Positions 36,077 to 45,049 of a stretch of 63,423 nucleotides of DNA are shown here, piece by piece. The notes below the pieces were generated by a model, which saw only the letters and a list, made by a program, of their open reading frames with translations, searched no databases and had not been told where the DNA came from. The position numbers and the translations under genes are program-made. Position 1 is the stretch's first letter; each line of letters starts with the position of its first letter. The stretch is taken from positions 1 to 63,423 of the forward strand of contig JASHPB010000047.1 in assembly GCA_030038355.1 (NCBI GenBank). Direction: 5' to 3'. The stretch is from Candidatus Binataceae bacterium (GTDB taxonomy: Bacteria; Desulfobacterota; Binatia; Binatales; Binataceae).

Positions 36077-37304
36077 CGGGTAATGAGAGAAGCATACTCA
36101 GAAAGAAAGAAGAAAATACTATTTGCGCGCCGATTATCATCAACGTCGAGGCCATCGTCGCCGGCCGAATGGCATTCAATTCGCCCATTCCACTGGCCAA
36201 CCAGGCGACGAGAATTTTAATGTATATCGCAAGCCCTGCGAGAAACAGGATCATTCCACCGATCAATCCGCGCTCGAGCTTGAAGTAGCGTTTGATGATG
36301 TCGAGGATCCAGTCGTCCCTTCCGAGCCGCGCTGCATGACAATAGGCCTTGGCAAAAAAGCCCGTCATCAACACCTGGAAGCCGAGAATCGTCAGCAAGC
36401 TGCCAAGCAGCATGTAGTGATAGTCGAAGCTCAAGCCATCGATTCTGATCGGACCAAAGGCAGGCGCGAACAGCGCCAGTAAACCCATGCCGGCACAGAA
36501 GACGGCCGGCAGCAGGAATACATACGTGGGTGATAGCAGCAGCATGAAGCGCAAATGGCGCCAGCCGTCGCGAAAGGGCCTCAGGTGAGGACCGTGGAGA
36601 CTCCGCCGATCGGGCCGCAGCGTTACGGGAATATCGACGATGCGCATTCCGGCGAGCGACGCCTTGACCACCATCTCAGAGGCGAACTCCATTCCCGCCG
36701 CAGAGGCTTTCATGCGGCGAAACGCACTGCGCGTGAATCCTCTCATGCCACAGTGCGCGTCGGAGACGCGGCTCCTGAACATCAGGTTGAGGACACCGGA
36801 TAAGAGCGGATTGCCAATGTGGCGGTGCAGCCAGGGCATCGCGCCCCGCTCGATGGTGCCACGGAGGCGCGAACCCATGACAAGATCGGCGCCGCCGCGC
36901 AACTCATCGACAAAGCGAGGGATATCGGACAAATCATACGAACCGTCCGCGTCGGCTATCACTACGTATTCGCCACGGGCTTCTTCAGCGCCACGCCGCA
37001 GGGCACTGCCATAGCCACGCCTGCTTTCGTGCACCACGCGCGCGCCGGCGCGTTCCGCTAGTTCCGCAGAGGCGTCGGTCGATCCGTTGTCCACCACCAG
37101 AACTTCGCCGTCGATCGCGGATCGCTTCAACGCCGTGAGCGCTTCCGCCACGCACATCGCAACCGTCTCCGCTTCATTCAGGCACGGCAGCACGATGGAA
37201 ACCGCGGGAGCGTTCGAAGCGTTTACAATCGCTTCGGATCGCTCGGCGACGAGGGCGCTTTCAGCAGCGCTCTCGTTCGGTATCGCTCCGACGGTTAACT
37301 TCAT
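36057..37304 (-). CDS. Glycosyltransferase family 2 with C-terminal membrane domain
   Basis: GT-A fold family 2 domain (VSIVLPCLNEAETV; VVDNGSTDAS; VIADADGSYD with the DxD; VSDAHCGMRGF) followed by four hydrophobic helices, as in polyprenyl-phosphate sugar synthases (DpgB/ArnC/GtrB-like). It would make a polyprenyl-linked sugar that GT39-type enzymes use. ATG 37304 (KLTVG) is preferred; TTG 37325, overlapping the previous stop, is the alternative. Confidence 0.9.
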   Translation of the reverse strand: MKLTVGAIPNESAAESALVAERSEAIVNASNAPAVSIVLPCLNEAETVAMCVAEALTALKRSAIDGEVLVVDNGSTDASAELAERAGARVVHESRRGYGSALRRGAEEARGEYVVIADADGSYDLSDIPRFVDELRGGADLVMGSRLRGTIERGAMPWLHRHIGNPLLSGVLNLMFRSRVSDAHCGMRGFTRSAFRRMKASAAGMEFASEMVVKASLAGMRIVDIPVTLRPDRRSLHGPHLRPFRDGWRHLRFMLLLSPTYVFLLPAVFCAGMGLLALFAPAFGPIRIDGLSFDYHYMLLGSLLTILGFQVLMTGFFAKAYCHAARLGRDDWILDIIKRYFKLERGLIGGMILFLAGLAIYIKILVAWLASGMGELNAIRPATMASTLMIIGAQIVFSSFFLSMLLSLPGESSKN

Positions 37305-37321
37305 TATCGGGTCACCGCCGG

Positions 37322-38233
37322 TCAAACGCTCGCCTGATTACGGTTTAGCTTGACGCGAGTCGACATCACCGATTGACTCGCGCCCGCCCTCGCTGCCGGG
37401 ATTCGCCATAAGTGCCGGCCTAACGGCATCATCAGAGGACAGCCGATCGAGGCGGGACTCGATCCGATCGAGCCGGGCCGAAAGTTCAAAGTGCGATTGC
37501 GAGCTTGATGTACCACGCCGTCCTGCAAATAGAGGCTGATTCTCTTAGGTTTGTCGACCAATCTGCCGGGCAAAGGCACGCGGCAATGGATGCCGAATTT
37601 CGCGCGCCGCGCTGCCGCGCGGCCCAGGACCTGGAAATGACCTTTGTGCGCTACGGTCCGCCCCACGAAAAAGAGGGTCCGTTTCCCGCGCGCCGCCCCG
37701 GACGCGTCACCTCGAGGCGGCCCGCGCAAATACTTAGACGCCGGGTGGACGACTCTGATCTGGCCGGGCGCGATACCGAGGATTGCGAGCTGGCGCACCG
37801 AGAACTGCAAGTTTGCCAACACTCGAATGCCGGATGAGTCGACAAGTTTCAGGATGCCGCTGTAGCCGCGCAGCGTCCGCGAGGTTGCGTCCACGGAGCA
37901 AGGTGCGAAGAAGCAGGGCGGCGTGTTGTTGCGCCATCGCACCATCAATGGCGTGCGGCGGCGCGCAAGCAAGCTGCCGAGGTCGTGCCATCCGTCGCAC
38001 CAGTTGTAGATAACTGGTGCCGGCTCCGAGTCGAGCGCTTCGGGGAGCCGCTCGAAGCTTTCGACTTTCAGTTCGGGATAGAGTGAGCTGTTGTAAACTT
38101 CCGCGCCGCTGCGGCATCGGAAGCCCGCTCGAGAAAGCGTCCGCACCTGGTTGGCAAGGTCCTGCCCGATCGAGCCTCCCGGCTCGATCAGCCCGTGAAT
38201 GTCGAAGTGGAACAATTCGGCACTACCTGGCAA
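37322..38233 (-). pseudogene. Truncated/frameshifted glycosyltransferase remnant
   Basis: The N-terminal two thirds resemble a GT-B transferase (FHFDIHGLIEPGGSIGQDLA; TLFFVGRTVAHKGHFQVL; GRLVDKPKRISLYLQ). The C-terminal E-x7-E region is missing. Near 37480 the ORF loses homology, and another frame reads HFELSARLDRIESRLDRLSS, a coiled-coil tail that ends at a separate stop near 37340. This is best explained by a deletion plus frameshift joining two reading frames. Confidence 0.65.
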
Positions 38234-38673
38234 GTTGACCTCAAATCACGCAATACCAATCGGCGCGATCCCTCTTTGCCTCCGACCAATCGCGGAGCAA
38301 TCTGATTTGTGCACAATTTTCACTTTGAAAAGCACATTCGGGAAATATCGGCTCTACCCATATTTCGCGCCCTATGATTCGCAGCTATTCTCCTTACCGG
38401 CCCGAACTCGATTGCCTTGTTAACTGGAACGACATAGTTGCTCGAACGACTGTGCAACGGTGTAGATCTACCTCCAGCGGACGGTGAAGCGAGAGGAATT
38501 TGACCATCGATTAGATCGAGAATTACCAGCATATGCAAGCAGCATCGAGAGACTTGACTTGACTTCACTAGGGTGGTGACTAGTCAGTATCGGCAATCAG
38601 GAATTGGCCTTGTAAATATGGAGGGGTGGCAGGCTGTGTTCAGGCGTCCATTCCATCTGCCTTTCGCTATTGA
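38234..38673. other. AT-richer intergenic gap with no recognised gene
   Basis: 440 bases of locally lower GC between the decayed glycosyltransferase and waaA. No tRNA, IS end or conserved ORF was seen. Short frames here (for example 38320-38568 on the minus strand) match nothing recognisable. Confidence 0.5.
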
Positions 38674-39996
38674 ATGAAGGACTCTCGGAGCGAATGTGTG
38701 ATCGCCACAGGCATTCCTTTGACCTGGATGGAGAAGGCATACGCCGCCCTCTCGCCGGTCGCATTCAATTGCGCACAACTCGTTGAGCGTTTCCGCGGCG
38801 CTTCTGAGGAGGAGCAGCAATCCCGCCTCGGCTATGTCGCGCCACGAAATCGGTCGTCGATTTGGTTTCATGGCGCATCAGCCGGCGAAATGGCAGCAGC
38901 GGGCGCGCTCGTCACGATGCTCCGCTCGCGAGGGTATCGATTTTCGCCTGTATACACGTCAGCCAATCGCGCAGGTGTCGATTATATCCGCCGCACCGAT
39001 CAGCAAGCATCGGCGGTCGGGTTGATGCCGTGGGACACGCCTGATTGTGTTTCGCGAGCACTAGACAGGTGGAGTCCCAAGGCGATCTTTTTGATTGAGA
39101 CTGAACTGTGGCCACGTTTCGTCTTCGAGGCGTCCTCTCGCCGTATACCAATTTTCAGTGTGAGTGCGAGAATTTATCCCGCCGATCTGATTCGTTATCG
39201 AACGATAAGACCTTTTATTTCTCCTACGCTTCGGCGTATCACCCGAATCTTTGCCCAGGATGAGGTTGAGCGCGATCGCTTCGTTCAGATTGGCGCGCCC
39301 GAAGAAAGGTGTTTAAGTGCCGGCAACCTCAAATACCTAGATATCAATTCGACGATGTTTCGCGATCCGTCGTTCGCCGACGAGCTGGGCATGGAAGAGG
39401 GCGATCAGATCGTAGTTTTCGGCAGCATTCATCGTGACGAAATAGCGAAACTGTTTGACACGATCGAGCGTATCGTCGAAAAGGGTGCGCGGGTAATAAT
39501 CGCGCCGCGTCATCTGACGGCGGTCGAATCGATCGCGCAAGAAGCAACCCGGCGGAGGTTGAATTTCTCGCGCCGCACGAACGTCACTGCTGCGAGGCAA
39601 TGGCGGCTGCTGATTCTTGACAACATGGGTGAATTAAGCCGCATATACTCCCTGGCAACATGCGCGGTGGTTGGCGGCGGGTTTGAGCGTCACGGGGGGC
39701 ACAATCCTTTTGAGCCGGTGATCGCAGGTACCCCAGTTGCGTTCGGCCTTCATTTCTTTCACTTTGGTCCGGAAGCGCGCGCGCTCAAGTCGGTCACACC
39801 GACGGCGCAGGTCGCAGGAATGGAAGGACTGGATCGGTTGTTAACCAGCTGGTTGTCCGACGAGGACTTGCGACGACGTGTCGTGGAGCTGCAACGCACG
39901 GTGCTTCCCGACGGCTCCGCGATCGCGGCTCGCTACATGGAAACGCTGGAACCCTGGTTGTCGAATGCGATGGCTGAGTATGGACGCGAAAGCTAG
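38674..39996 (+). CDS. waaA: 3-deoxy-D-manno-octulosonic acid (Kdo) transferase
   Basis: GT30 enzyme of 440 residues that adds Kdo from CMP-Kdo to lipid IVA at the cytoplasmic face. HGASAGE (Glu72, the catalytic base position), IETELWPRF and RHGGHNPFEPV (family HNPLEP) are diagnostic. An N-terminal hydrophobic anchor is weak. ATG 38674 is the first start, but ATG at about 38725 (MEKAYAALSP) resembles family N termini better; neither has a strong ribosome site. It is followed closely by the lpxB homologue. Confidence 0.92.
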   Translation: MKDSRSECVIATGIPLTWMEKAYAALSPVAFNCAQLVERFRGASEEEQQSRLGYVAPRNRSSIWFHGASAGEMAAAGALVTMLRSRGYRFSPVYTSANRAGVDYIRRTDQQASAVGLMPWDTPDCVSRALDRWSPKAIFLIETELWPRFVFEASSRRIPIFSVSARIYPADLIRYRTIRPFISPTLRRITRIFAQDEVERDRFVQIGAPEERCLSAGNLKYLDINSTMFRDPSFADELGMEEGDQIVVFGSIHRDEIAKLFDTIERIVEKGARVIIAPRHLTAVESIAQEATRRRLNFSRRTNVTAARQWRLLILDNMGELSRIYSLATCAVVGGGFERHGGHNPFEPVIAGTPVAFGLHFFHFGPEARALKSVTPTAQVAGMEGLDRLLTSWLSDEDLRRRVVELQRTVLPDGSAIAARYMETLEPWLSNAMAEYGRES

Positions 39997-41221
39997 ACCT
40001 CACACCATATGCCTCGTGGCAGCTGACGTGTCGGCCGATCAGAACGCCGGGAGATTGGCCACGGCGATCCGCAAACTGGCGCCACAAGTTCGTCTGATTG
40101 GCGCCGGCGGTCCCGCAATGCGCGATGCCGCCCTCGATGCGGTCATCGACAGCAGCGGATTGTCGATGGTGGGTCCACCGGATTCGGTACGTACCTTCGC
40201 CAAGGTGTACAACGTTTGGCGGGGGTTAACTCGGTTGATCGAAGAAAACCCACCTGACGTCGCCGTCCTGATCGACAACGAAACGCTTAACATGTTGTTT
40301 GCGCGCTGGCTCAGGGCGCACGGCATCCCGACCGTCTTCTTCTTCCCACCACAGATCTGGTTCTGGGGGAGATGGCGTCTTCGGTGGATTCGACCGATCT
40401 CGAGCCGCGTCTTGTGCGCATTTCGCGAGGAAGCCGAACTCTATCGCGCGGCGGGCGTCGACACGGTATGGACTGGGCATCCGCTGCGCGAAGTGGTCAA
40501 GGTCAAAGAGGATCCAACCCGCGCAATCATCGCGATTGGTCTCGATCCCAAGCGCCCGATCGTGGTGCTGATGCCCGGCAGCCGGCGCCAGGAGCTCAAG
40601 TGGCACTGCAAGCTGATGTTCGAGGTCGCAAGGATCCTTCAGCAGCGCGACCCCAAATTGCAATTTGCCTTGCCGCTCGCCACCGAGGAGATGCGCCCCA
40701 TGGTCGAGGTTGCGGCGCAGCAAAGCGGACTCCGCGATTTGGCAGTGTACGTTCCGACCTCGTTTGCGGTGCTGAGCCAGGCACGCGCCGTGCTGCAGTG
40801 CTCGGGTACCGCGACGATCGAGACCGGCCTGCTCGGCATACCTTCGGTGATCGTCTATCAGTGCAGCCGTTGGCGCTATTACGCTGCGCGCCGCTTCATG
40901 TACGTCAACTACATCGGAATGGTGAACATCCTGCTGCACGAGATGGTACAGCCTGAGTTTTTCCATTGGCGACTCGATCCCAATCAGATCGCCAACGAAC
41001 TCTGGTCCCTCTTGACTGACGAGACGCGCCGCGGCCGAGTTCGCAGCCGCCTCGCCACCCTGGCCGAGACGATGGGGCCTCCGGGCGCGCTCGAGAAAGC
41101 CGCCCAAGCCGTGCTCGAATTCGTCGGTCCACATATCGAGCGCAACGGCGCAGAATCCCGCCGCCTCCACGATCGCGACCACGAGGAGGCCGCTGACGAG
41201 CCGATGATTGCTGCCAAATAG
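39980..41221 (+). CDS. lpxB: Lipid-A-disaccharide synthase-like protein
   Basis: GT19 family, about 413 residues. FPPQIWFWGRWR, VWTGHPLREV, LMPGSRRQELKWH and SGTATIETGLLGIPSVIVYQ are family blocks. The canonical GE(A/P)SGD glycine-rich start motif is replaced by AADVSAD, so donor handling may differ. The start is ATG 39980, overlapping the end of waaA by 17 bases. It should condense UDP-diacyl-GlcN with lipid X, or serve as a paralogue of it. Confidence 0.85.
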   Translation: MDAKARPHTICLVAADVSADQNAGRLATAIRKLAPQVRLIGAGGPAMRDAALDAVIDSSGLSMVGPPDSVRTFAKVYNVWRGLTRLIEENPPDVAVLIDNETLNMLFARWLRAHGIPTVFFFPPQIWFWGRWRLRWIRPISSRVLCAFREEAELYRAAGVDTVWTGHPLREVVKVKEDPTRAIIAIGLDPKRPIVVLMPGSRRQELKWHCKLMFEVARILQQRDPKLQFALPLATEEMRPMVEVAAQQSGLRDLAVYVPTSFAVLSQARAVLQCSGTATIETGLLGIPSVIVYQCSRWRYYAARRFMYVNYIGMVNILLHEMVQPEFFHWRLDPNQIANELWSLLTDETRRGRVRSRLATLAETMGPPGALEKAAQAVLEFVGPHIERNGAESRRLHDRDHEEAADEPMIAAK

Positions 41222-41230
41222 TGGCTCGCG

Positions 41231-42982
41231 TCATCCGCCGTTTAACGTGTACAGTGCCAAATCCACGCGATCGCCGTTGGAATAGTCCAGCCCTCGACCG
41301 GACCACGCCTGATGCAGTGTGAGTCCGCGCTGGCGCGCCGCCTCGATAAACGAGGGGAGCGTCCGCTCGTCGACCAGCACCGCGCCGTCCTGATGCTCTG
41401 CCAGAAAACGTGCAGCCGAGGCTGCATCCACCAGTGCGGTCGGCCGATCGAGCAGGAAAACGAGGCTTGGCTCCTGATAGCCAACCGCAGCGACAGGGCG
41501 CTCGGGGCCGCGAGGAATTTGGTTGAGCGCGGTCACGGCTTTTTCGGAATTCCAGAGTTCCTGCAGAGCGGGAATCTCCCAGTGCAGCAACGGCGCGTAG
41601 AAGATCATGGCGGCACCGACTGTACTGAGCAATGCCGCGCGCATCCGTCCCCGAAGGGCAAGTGCGATTCCGCAAATCGCGACCGCCACGGCGGCGACAG
41701 CCGGGATGATGCTCGCCGTCATGAACCCGTTTCCGAACACGATAGGAACCGCGACTGCGGCAATCCCGAGTCCGATCGATGTGGCCGTCCACGTTGCCAC
41801 GCCGATGATTCCAACCGGGCGCCTCAAGATATCTCGCCATTCCGTGGCAACATCGCAGGCAGCAACCGCAACAAGGAGCGCCAGCGCCGGATAAAGGGGC
41901 AATACGTAGTGCGGCAGCTTGGTCGGAATGATCTCGAGTGCTACCCACGATGGTACCAGCCAGGCGAGACAGAAACGCACCGCGGTCTCAGTGCGCCGCC
42001 GATACGCGATTACCAAGCCAGGCAGGATCGCGAGCGACCCCGGCCAGAAGGCAATTGCGCTCGATACGAGGTAATAGCCGGGTGGACCCCAGTGAACTTC
42101 ATAGGCGCCGCGAAACCGCGGCAGCAGATCGACCGTGATCGCCTGGTGATAAAAGCCTCGACCAGCAACCAAGGTGATCGCGACGAGCCACGGCGCGACG
42201 ATCGCGAGTGCTATTGCGATACCTACGATCGGATGCAATTCCGCGCGGAATCGGCGCCCAGCAGCGTGGCTCGGGCCTTCTGCGCGACCTCGATCTACCC
42301 AGAGCAGCGTTCCGATGGTCGCTACCGAAACCGCACCCAACACCGGACCCTTGATGAGCGTGCCGATGCCGAGCCAGGTCCAGAATCCAGCCGCGTGGAC
42401 CCATCTCGAATCGAGACCTTCGGCCGTGCCTCTGTATATCGATGCCAGACAGGCCATCGCGCCCGTCGTCGACGCCAGCAGAGCTGCGTCGGTCGTGGCC
42501 TGATGCGCCTCCACAACCAGCAGCACCGACACCGCCAGCAACGTCGCGGCGAGCCAGGCGATGCGCTTGTCAAACAGAATCTGGCCCAACTGGAATGTCA
42601 TCAGCACGGCGAACGCGGCCGCGATTACCGAGGGCAATCGGTACGGCCAGATCGTGCTGGCGCTTCGCGGATGAAACGCGGCAATCGAAGCGGATTGCAG
42701 CCAGTAGATTCCGATCGGCTTGTTGAGCCGATCCGCGTTGAGAAAGCGCGGACGGAGCAGATCGCCGCTCGATACCATCTCGCGGGTCGCGACGGCGAAG
42801 CGCGCCTCGTCGCGATCGAGCACCGGAATCGACCGCATGCCAGGCAGGTAGAGTGCGGCGCCGAGCGCGATCAGCAGGAACGGCGAAAGCAGCGAGCTGA
42901 AACTTGCGAGCCGCCTCTGCACCGCAAAAACGCTAACAGCACGATGCCGCACTATCAACGTCGCGCACGCGCGCCGCACCAT
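41231..42982 (-). CDS. ArnT-like GT39 glycosyltransferase
   Basis: 583 residues, about 12 hydrophobic segments. IPVLDRDEARFAVATREM after the first helix matches the ArnT/PMT pattern with catalytic acidic residues, followed by NKPIGIYWLQ. ArnT transfers aminoarabinose from undecaprenyl phosphate to lipid A. Its position between lpxB-like and the lipid A acyl cluster supports a lipid A modification role. The substrate sugar is not certain. Converges on the lpxB-like gene with a 9-base gap. Confidence 0.85.
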   Translation of the reverse strand: MVRRACATLIVRHRAVSVFAVQRRLASFSSLLSPFLLIALGAALYLPGMRSIPVLDRDEARFAVATREMVSSGDLLRPRFLNADRLNKPIGIYWLQSASIAAFHPRSASTIWPYRLPSVIAAAFAVLMTFQLGQILFDKRIAWLAATLLAVSVLLVVEAHQATTDAALLASTTGAMACLASIYRGTAEGLDSRWVHAAGFWTWLGIGTLIKGPVLGAVSVATIGTLLWVDRGRAEGPSHAAGRRFRAELHPIVGIAIALAIVAPWLVAITLVAGRGFYHQAITVDLLPRFRGAYEVHWGPPGYYLVSSAIAFWPGSLAILPGLVIAYRRRTETAVRFCLAWLVPSWVALEIIPTKLPHYVLPLYPALALLVAVAACDVATEWRDILRRPVGIIGVATWTATSIGLGIAAVAVPIVFGNGFMTASIIPAVAAVAVAICGIALALRGRMRAALLSTVGAAMIFYAPLLHWEIPALQELWNSEKAVTALNQIPRGPERPVAAVGYQEPSLVFLLDRPTALVDAASAARFLAEHQDGAVLVDERTLPSFIEAARQRGLTLHQAWSGRGLDYSNGDRVDLALYTLNGG

Positions 42983-43014
42983 TTTGACATTGCCCGCAGT
43001 GCGCGCGACTATCG

Positions 43015-43815
43015 ATGCTTCGCGCCGCTATGAGCAGAAATTCGAGCAAAAACGCGGTCACATCCGCCCCGCTCGCCGGCAAGGTCGCCCTCGTTACCGG
43101 AGCCTCGCGCGGGATCGGACGTGCGACCGCGCTCAAGCTCGGCGCCGCCGGTTGCGATATCGCCGCCAATTACTTCAATGCGCACGACGAGGCCGATTCT
43201 CTCTGCGCGGCCCTCACTGCCATGGGTCGGCGCGCCGTCGGGCTCCAGGGAAATGTCGCCGATCCCGCGAGCGTCGACGAAATTTTCGACGGTCTGCGCA
43301 AGCACTTCGACCATATCGATATCCTTATCAGTAACGCCGCGAGCGGTGTGCTGCGCCCGCTCGAAGAGGTAACGCTCAAGCATTGGCGCTACTGCCTGGA
43401 AACCAACGCCTTCGCCCTCGTGCTGCTGGTCCAGCGCGCGCTCAAGCTGATGCCGCGCGGAGCACGAGTCGTGGCGATCTCGAGCCTCGGCGCGCAGCGG
43501 GCGATGCCGCACTACGGACTTATCGGCGCATCCAAGGCGGCGCTCGAATCGCTGTCGCGCGCTCTCGCCTATGAACTCGCGCCGCGCGGCGTCCACGTTA
43601 ACGTGGTGAGCGGCGGAGTGGTCGAAACCGACGCACTCAACGCCTTTCCGATGCGCCGCCAGATCGTGGCCGGCTTCAAGCGCCGTTCGCTCGCGCGACG
43701 CGCGTTGCGTGCCGAGGAGATCGCCGACGCCGTCTACCTGCTCTGCCTGCCCGAGGCGGAGATGGTCAATGGACACACGGTCGTCGTCGACGGTGGATTT
43801 TCGATCGCGGAGTAG
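43015..43815 (+). CDS. FabL-like enoyl-ACP reductase (SDR)
   Basis: 267-residue short-chain dehydrogenase. The N-terminal GASRGIG cofactor motif, SNAASGVLRPLEE and the Y-x6-K active site (HYGLIGASKAA, not YxxxK) with VNVVSGGVVETDALNAFP match Bacillus FabL, the NADPH-dependent enoyl-ACP reductase. It begins a run of fatty acid synthesis genes. ATG 43015 or 43030 may start translation. TTGACA at 42984-42989 with a weak GACTAT 17 bases later is a possible promoter, and would favour 43030. Confidence 0.85.
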   Translation: MLRAAMSRNSSKNAVTSAPLAGKVALVTGASRGIGRATALKLGAAGCDIAANYFNAHDEADSLCAALTAMGRRAVGLQGNVADPASVDEIFDGLRKHFDHIDILISNAASGVLRPLEEVTLKHWRYCLETNAFALVLLVQRALKLMPRGARVVAISSLGAQRAMPHYGLIGASKAALESLSRALAYELAPRGVHVNVVSGGVVETDALNAFPMRRQIVAGFKRRSLARRALRAEEIADAVYLLCLPEAEMVNGHTVVVDGGFSIAE

Positions 43816-43823
43816 TGGTCGCG

Positions 43824-44582
43824 ATGCTGGCGGATTCATCGCTGAACGACAAAATCGTGCTGGTGAGCGGCGGCAGCCGCGGGATCGGCCGCGCCATGGT
43901 CGAGGCCTTTGCGGCTGAAGGGTCGAAGGTGACCTTTTTCTTCCGCGCGGATCGCGCCGCGGCCGATGTCGTCGTCGGGCGGGCGCGAGCGAGCGGCGCG
44001 AATGTCGACGCGCAGCAAGTGGATATCAGCTCGTCCGAAGCGTGCGTCACCGCAGTCGATCGCCTGATCGAGCGGCATGGCCGCATCGACGTGCTCGTCA
44101 ACAATAGCGGCATCATCCGCGACAACTTGTTACCGATGCTTGAAGATGCCGATATACTCGACGTCCTCGCGACCAATGTGGGCGGATTATTCAATCTGAC
44201 GCGAGCCGTGCTGCCGACCATGATTGCCGCGCGTGCCGGCAAGATTATCAACATCAGTTCGGTCGCCGCCGACAAGGGCGGCCGCGGGCAGACCAATTAC
44301 GCGGCGAGCAAAGGCGCGGTAAACTCTTTCACACGGGCGCTCGCGGTCGAGGTCGCGCCGCGTGGGATCACTGTGAATGCGGTGGCGCCTGGCGTAATCG
44401 CCACCGAGATGTCTGATCGAGTCGTCGAGCGCGCCGGGGATGAGGTGCTGAAGCGGATTCTGCTGCGCCGCCTTGGCATGCCGGAGGATGTCGCCCACGC
44501 CGTGATGTTTCTCGCGTCGCGCTACGCGGATTACATCACCGGCGAAATTCTCCATGTCGACGGTGGATTCAAGATGGAGTGA
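43824..44582 (+). CDS. 3-oxoacyl-ACP reductase (FabG-like SDR)
   Basis: 252 residues. Classical SDR with GGSRGIGRA, VNNSGI, catalytic Ser (NISSVAADKG) and YAASKGAVNSF, plus PGVIATEM and the HVDGGFKME end. It reduces the ketoacyl intermediate. ATG 43824 has GGAG (43809-43812) upstream; the GTG at 43815, overlapping the fabL-like stop, is a coupled alternative. Next gene, the ACP, starts 4 bases after its stop. Confidence 0.88.
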   Translation: MLADSSLNDKIVLVSGGSRGIGRAMVEAFAAEGSKVTFFFRADRAAADVVVGRARASGANVDAQQVDISSSEACVTAVDRLIERHGRIDVLVNNSGIIRDNLLPMLEDADILDVLATNVGGLFNLTRAVLPTMIAARAGKIINISSVAADKGGRGQTNYAASKGAVNSFTRALAVEVAPRGITVNAVAPGVIATEMSDRVVERAGDEVLKRILLRRLGMPEDVAHAVMFLASRYADYITGEILHVDGGFKME

Positions 44583-44586
44583 GCTG

Positions 44587-45015
44587 ATGGGAGAAACCAG
44601 TTCGATTACCCGCGACAGGATTGAGGCCGTTTATCCCAAGGTTGCCCGGGCGATTGCCGATGCGCTCGCACGCGAGGTCGAGGAGTGCAAGCCATCAAGC
44701 AGTATTATCGCTGACCTGGGCGCCGAGTCGATCGATCTGCTCGACATCGTGTTTCGTCTCGAGCGCGCCTTCAAAATCAAGCTGCCGCGCAATCGTATCG
44801 TCAAGGATGCCCGCGGCGAGCTGTCCGAAGCCGAGTTCGAGCACAAGGGTGTCCTGACCGATGCAGGCCGTGCGCGCCTGCACGAATATCTTTCCGAGGT
44901 GCCGGCCGACCGCTTTCCGAAGACACTCCGTGTCGATGACGTCCCGCGACTCTTTACGGTCGAGACGTTCTGCAAGCTCGTCGCGCGCGCACAGCTCGAA
45001 CAATCTAGCGCCTGA
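44587..45015 (+). CDS. AcpXL-like acyl carrier protein
   Basis: 142 residues, longer than AcpP or the 92-residue rhizobial AcpXL. The core DLGAESIDLLDIVFRLERAF has the phosphopantetheine attachment Ser48, followed by KIKLPRNRI as in AcpXL-type carriers dedicated to very-long-chain lipid A acyl groups. An extra C-terminal helical region (about 90-142) is of unknown use. It is translated just after the FabG gene. The AcpS-LpxL fusion gene downstream could both activate it and use its cargo. Confidence 0.85.
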   Translation: MGETSSITRDRIEAVYPKVARAIADALAREVEECKPSSSIIADLGAESIDLLDIVFRLERAFKIKLPRNRIVKDARGELSEAEFEHKGVLTDAGRARLHEYLSEVPADRFPKTLRVDDVPRLFTVETFCKLVARAQLEQSSA

Positions 45016-45049
45016 TCTTTTCCGCGCGCCGCAACGCGCGCACCGTTAT

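Noticed and set aside
38234-38673. Possible insertion sequence or integration scar in the AT-richer gap
   Set aside because: No terminal inverted repeats, target duplication or transposase fragment were found by eye.
41312-43033. 573-residue open frame antisense to the ArnT-like gene
   Set aside because: Charged low-complexity translation without hydrophobic or motif structure; ArnT-like topology on the minus strand is clear.
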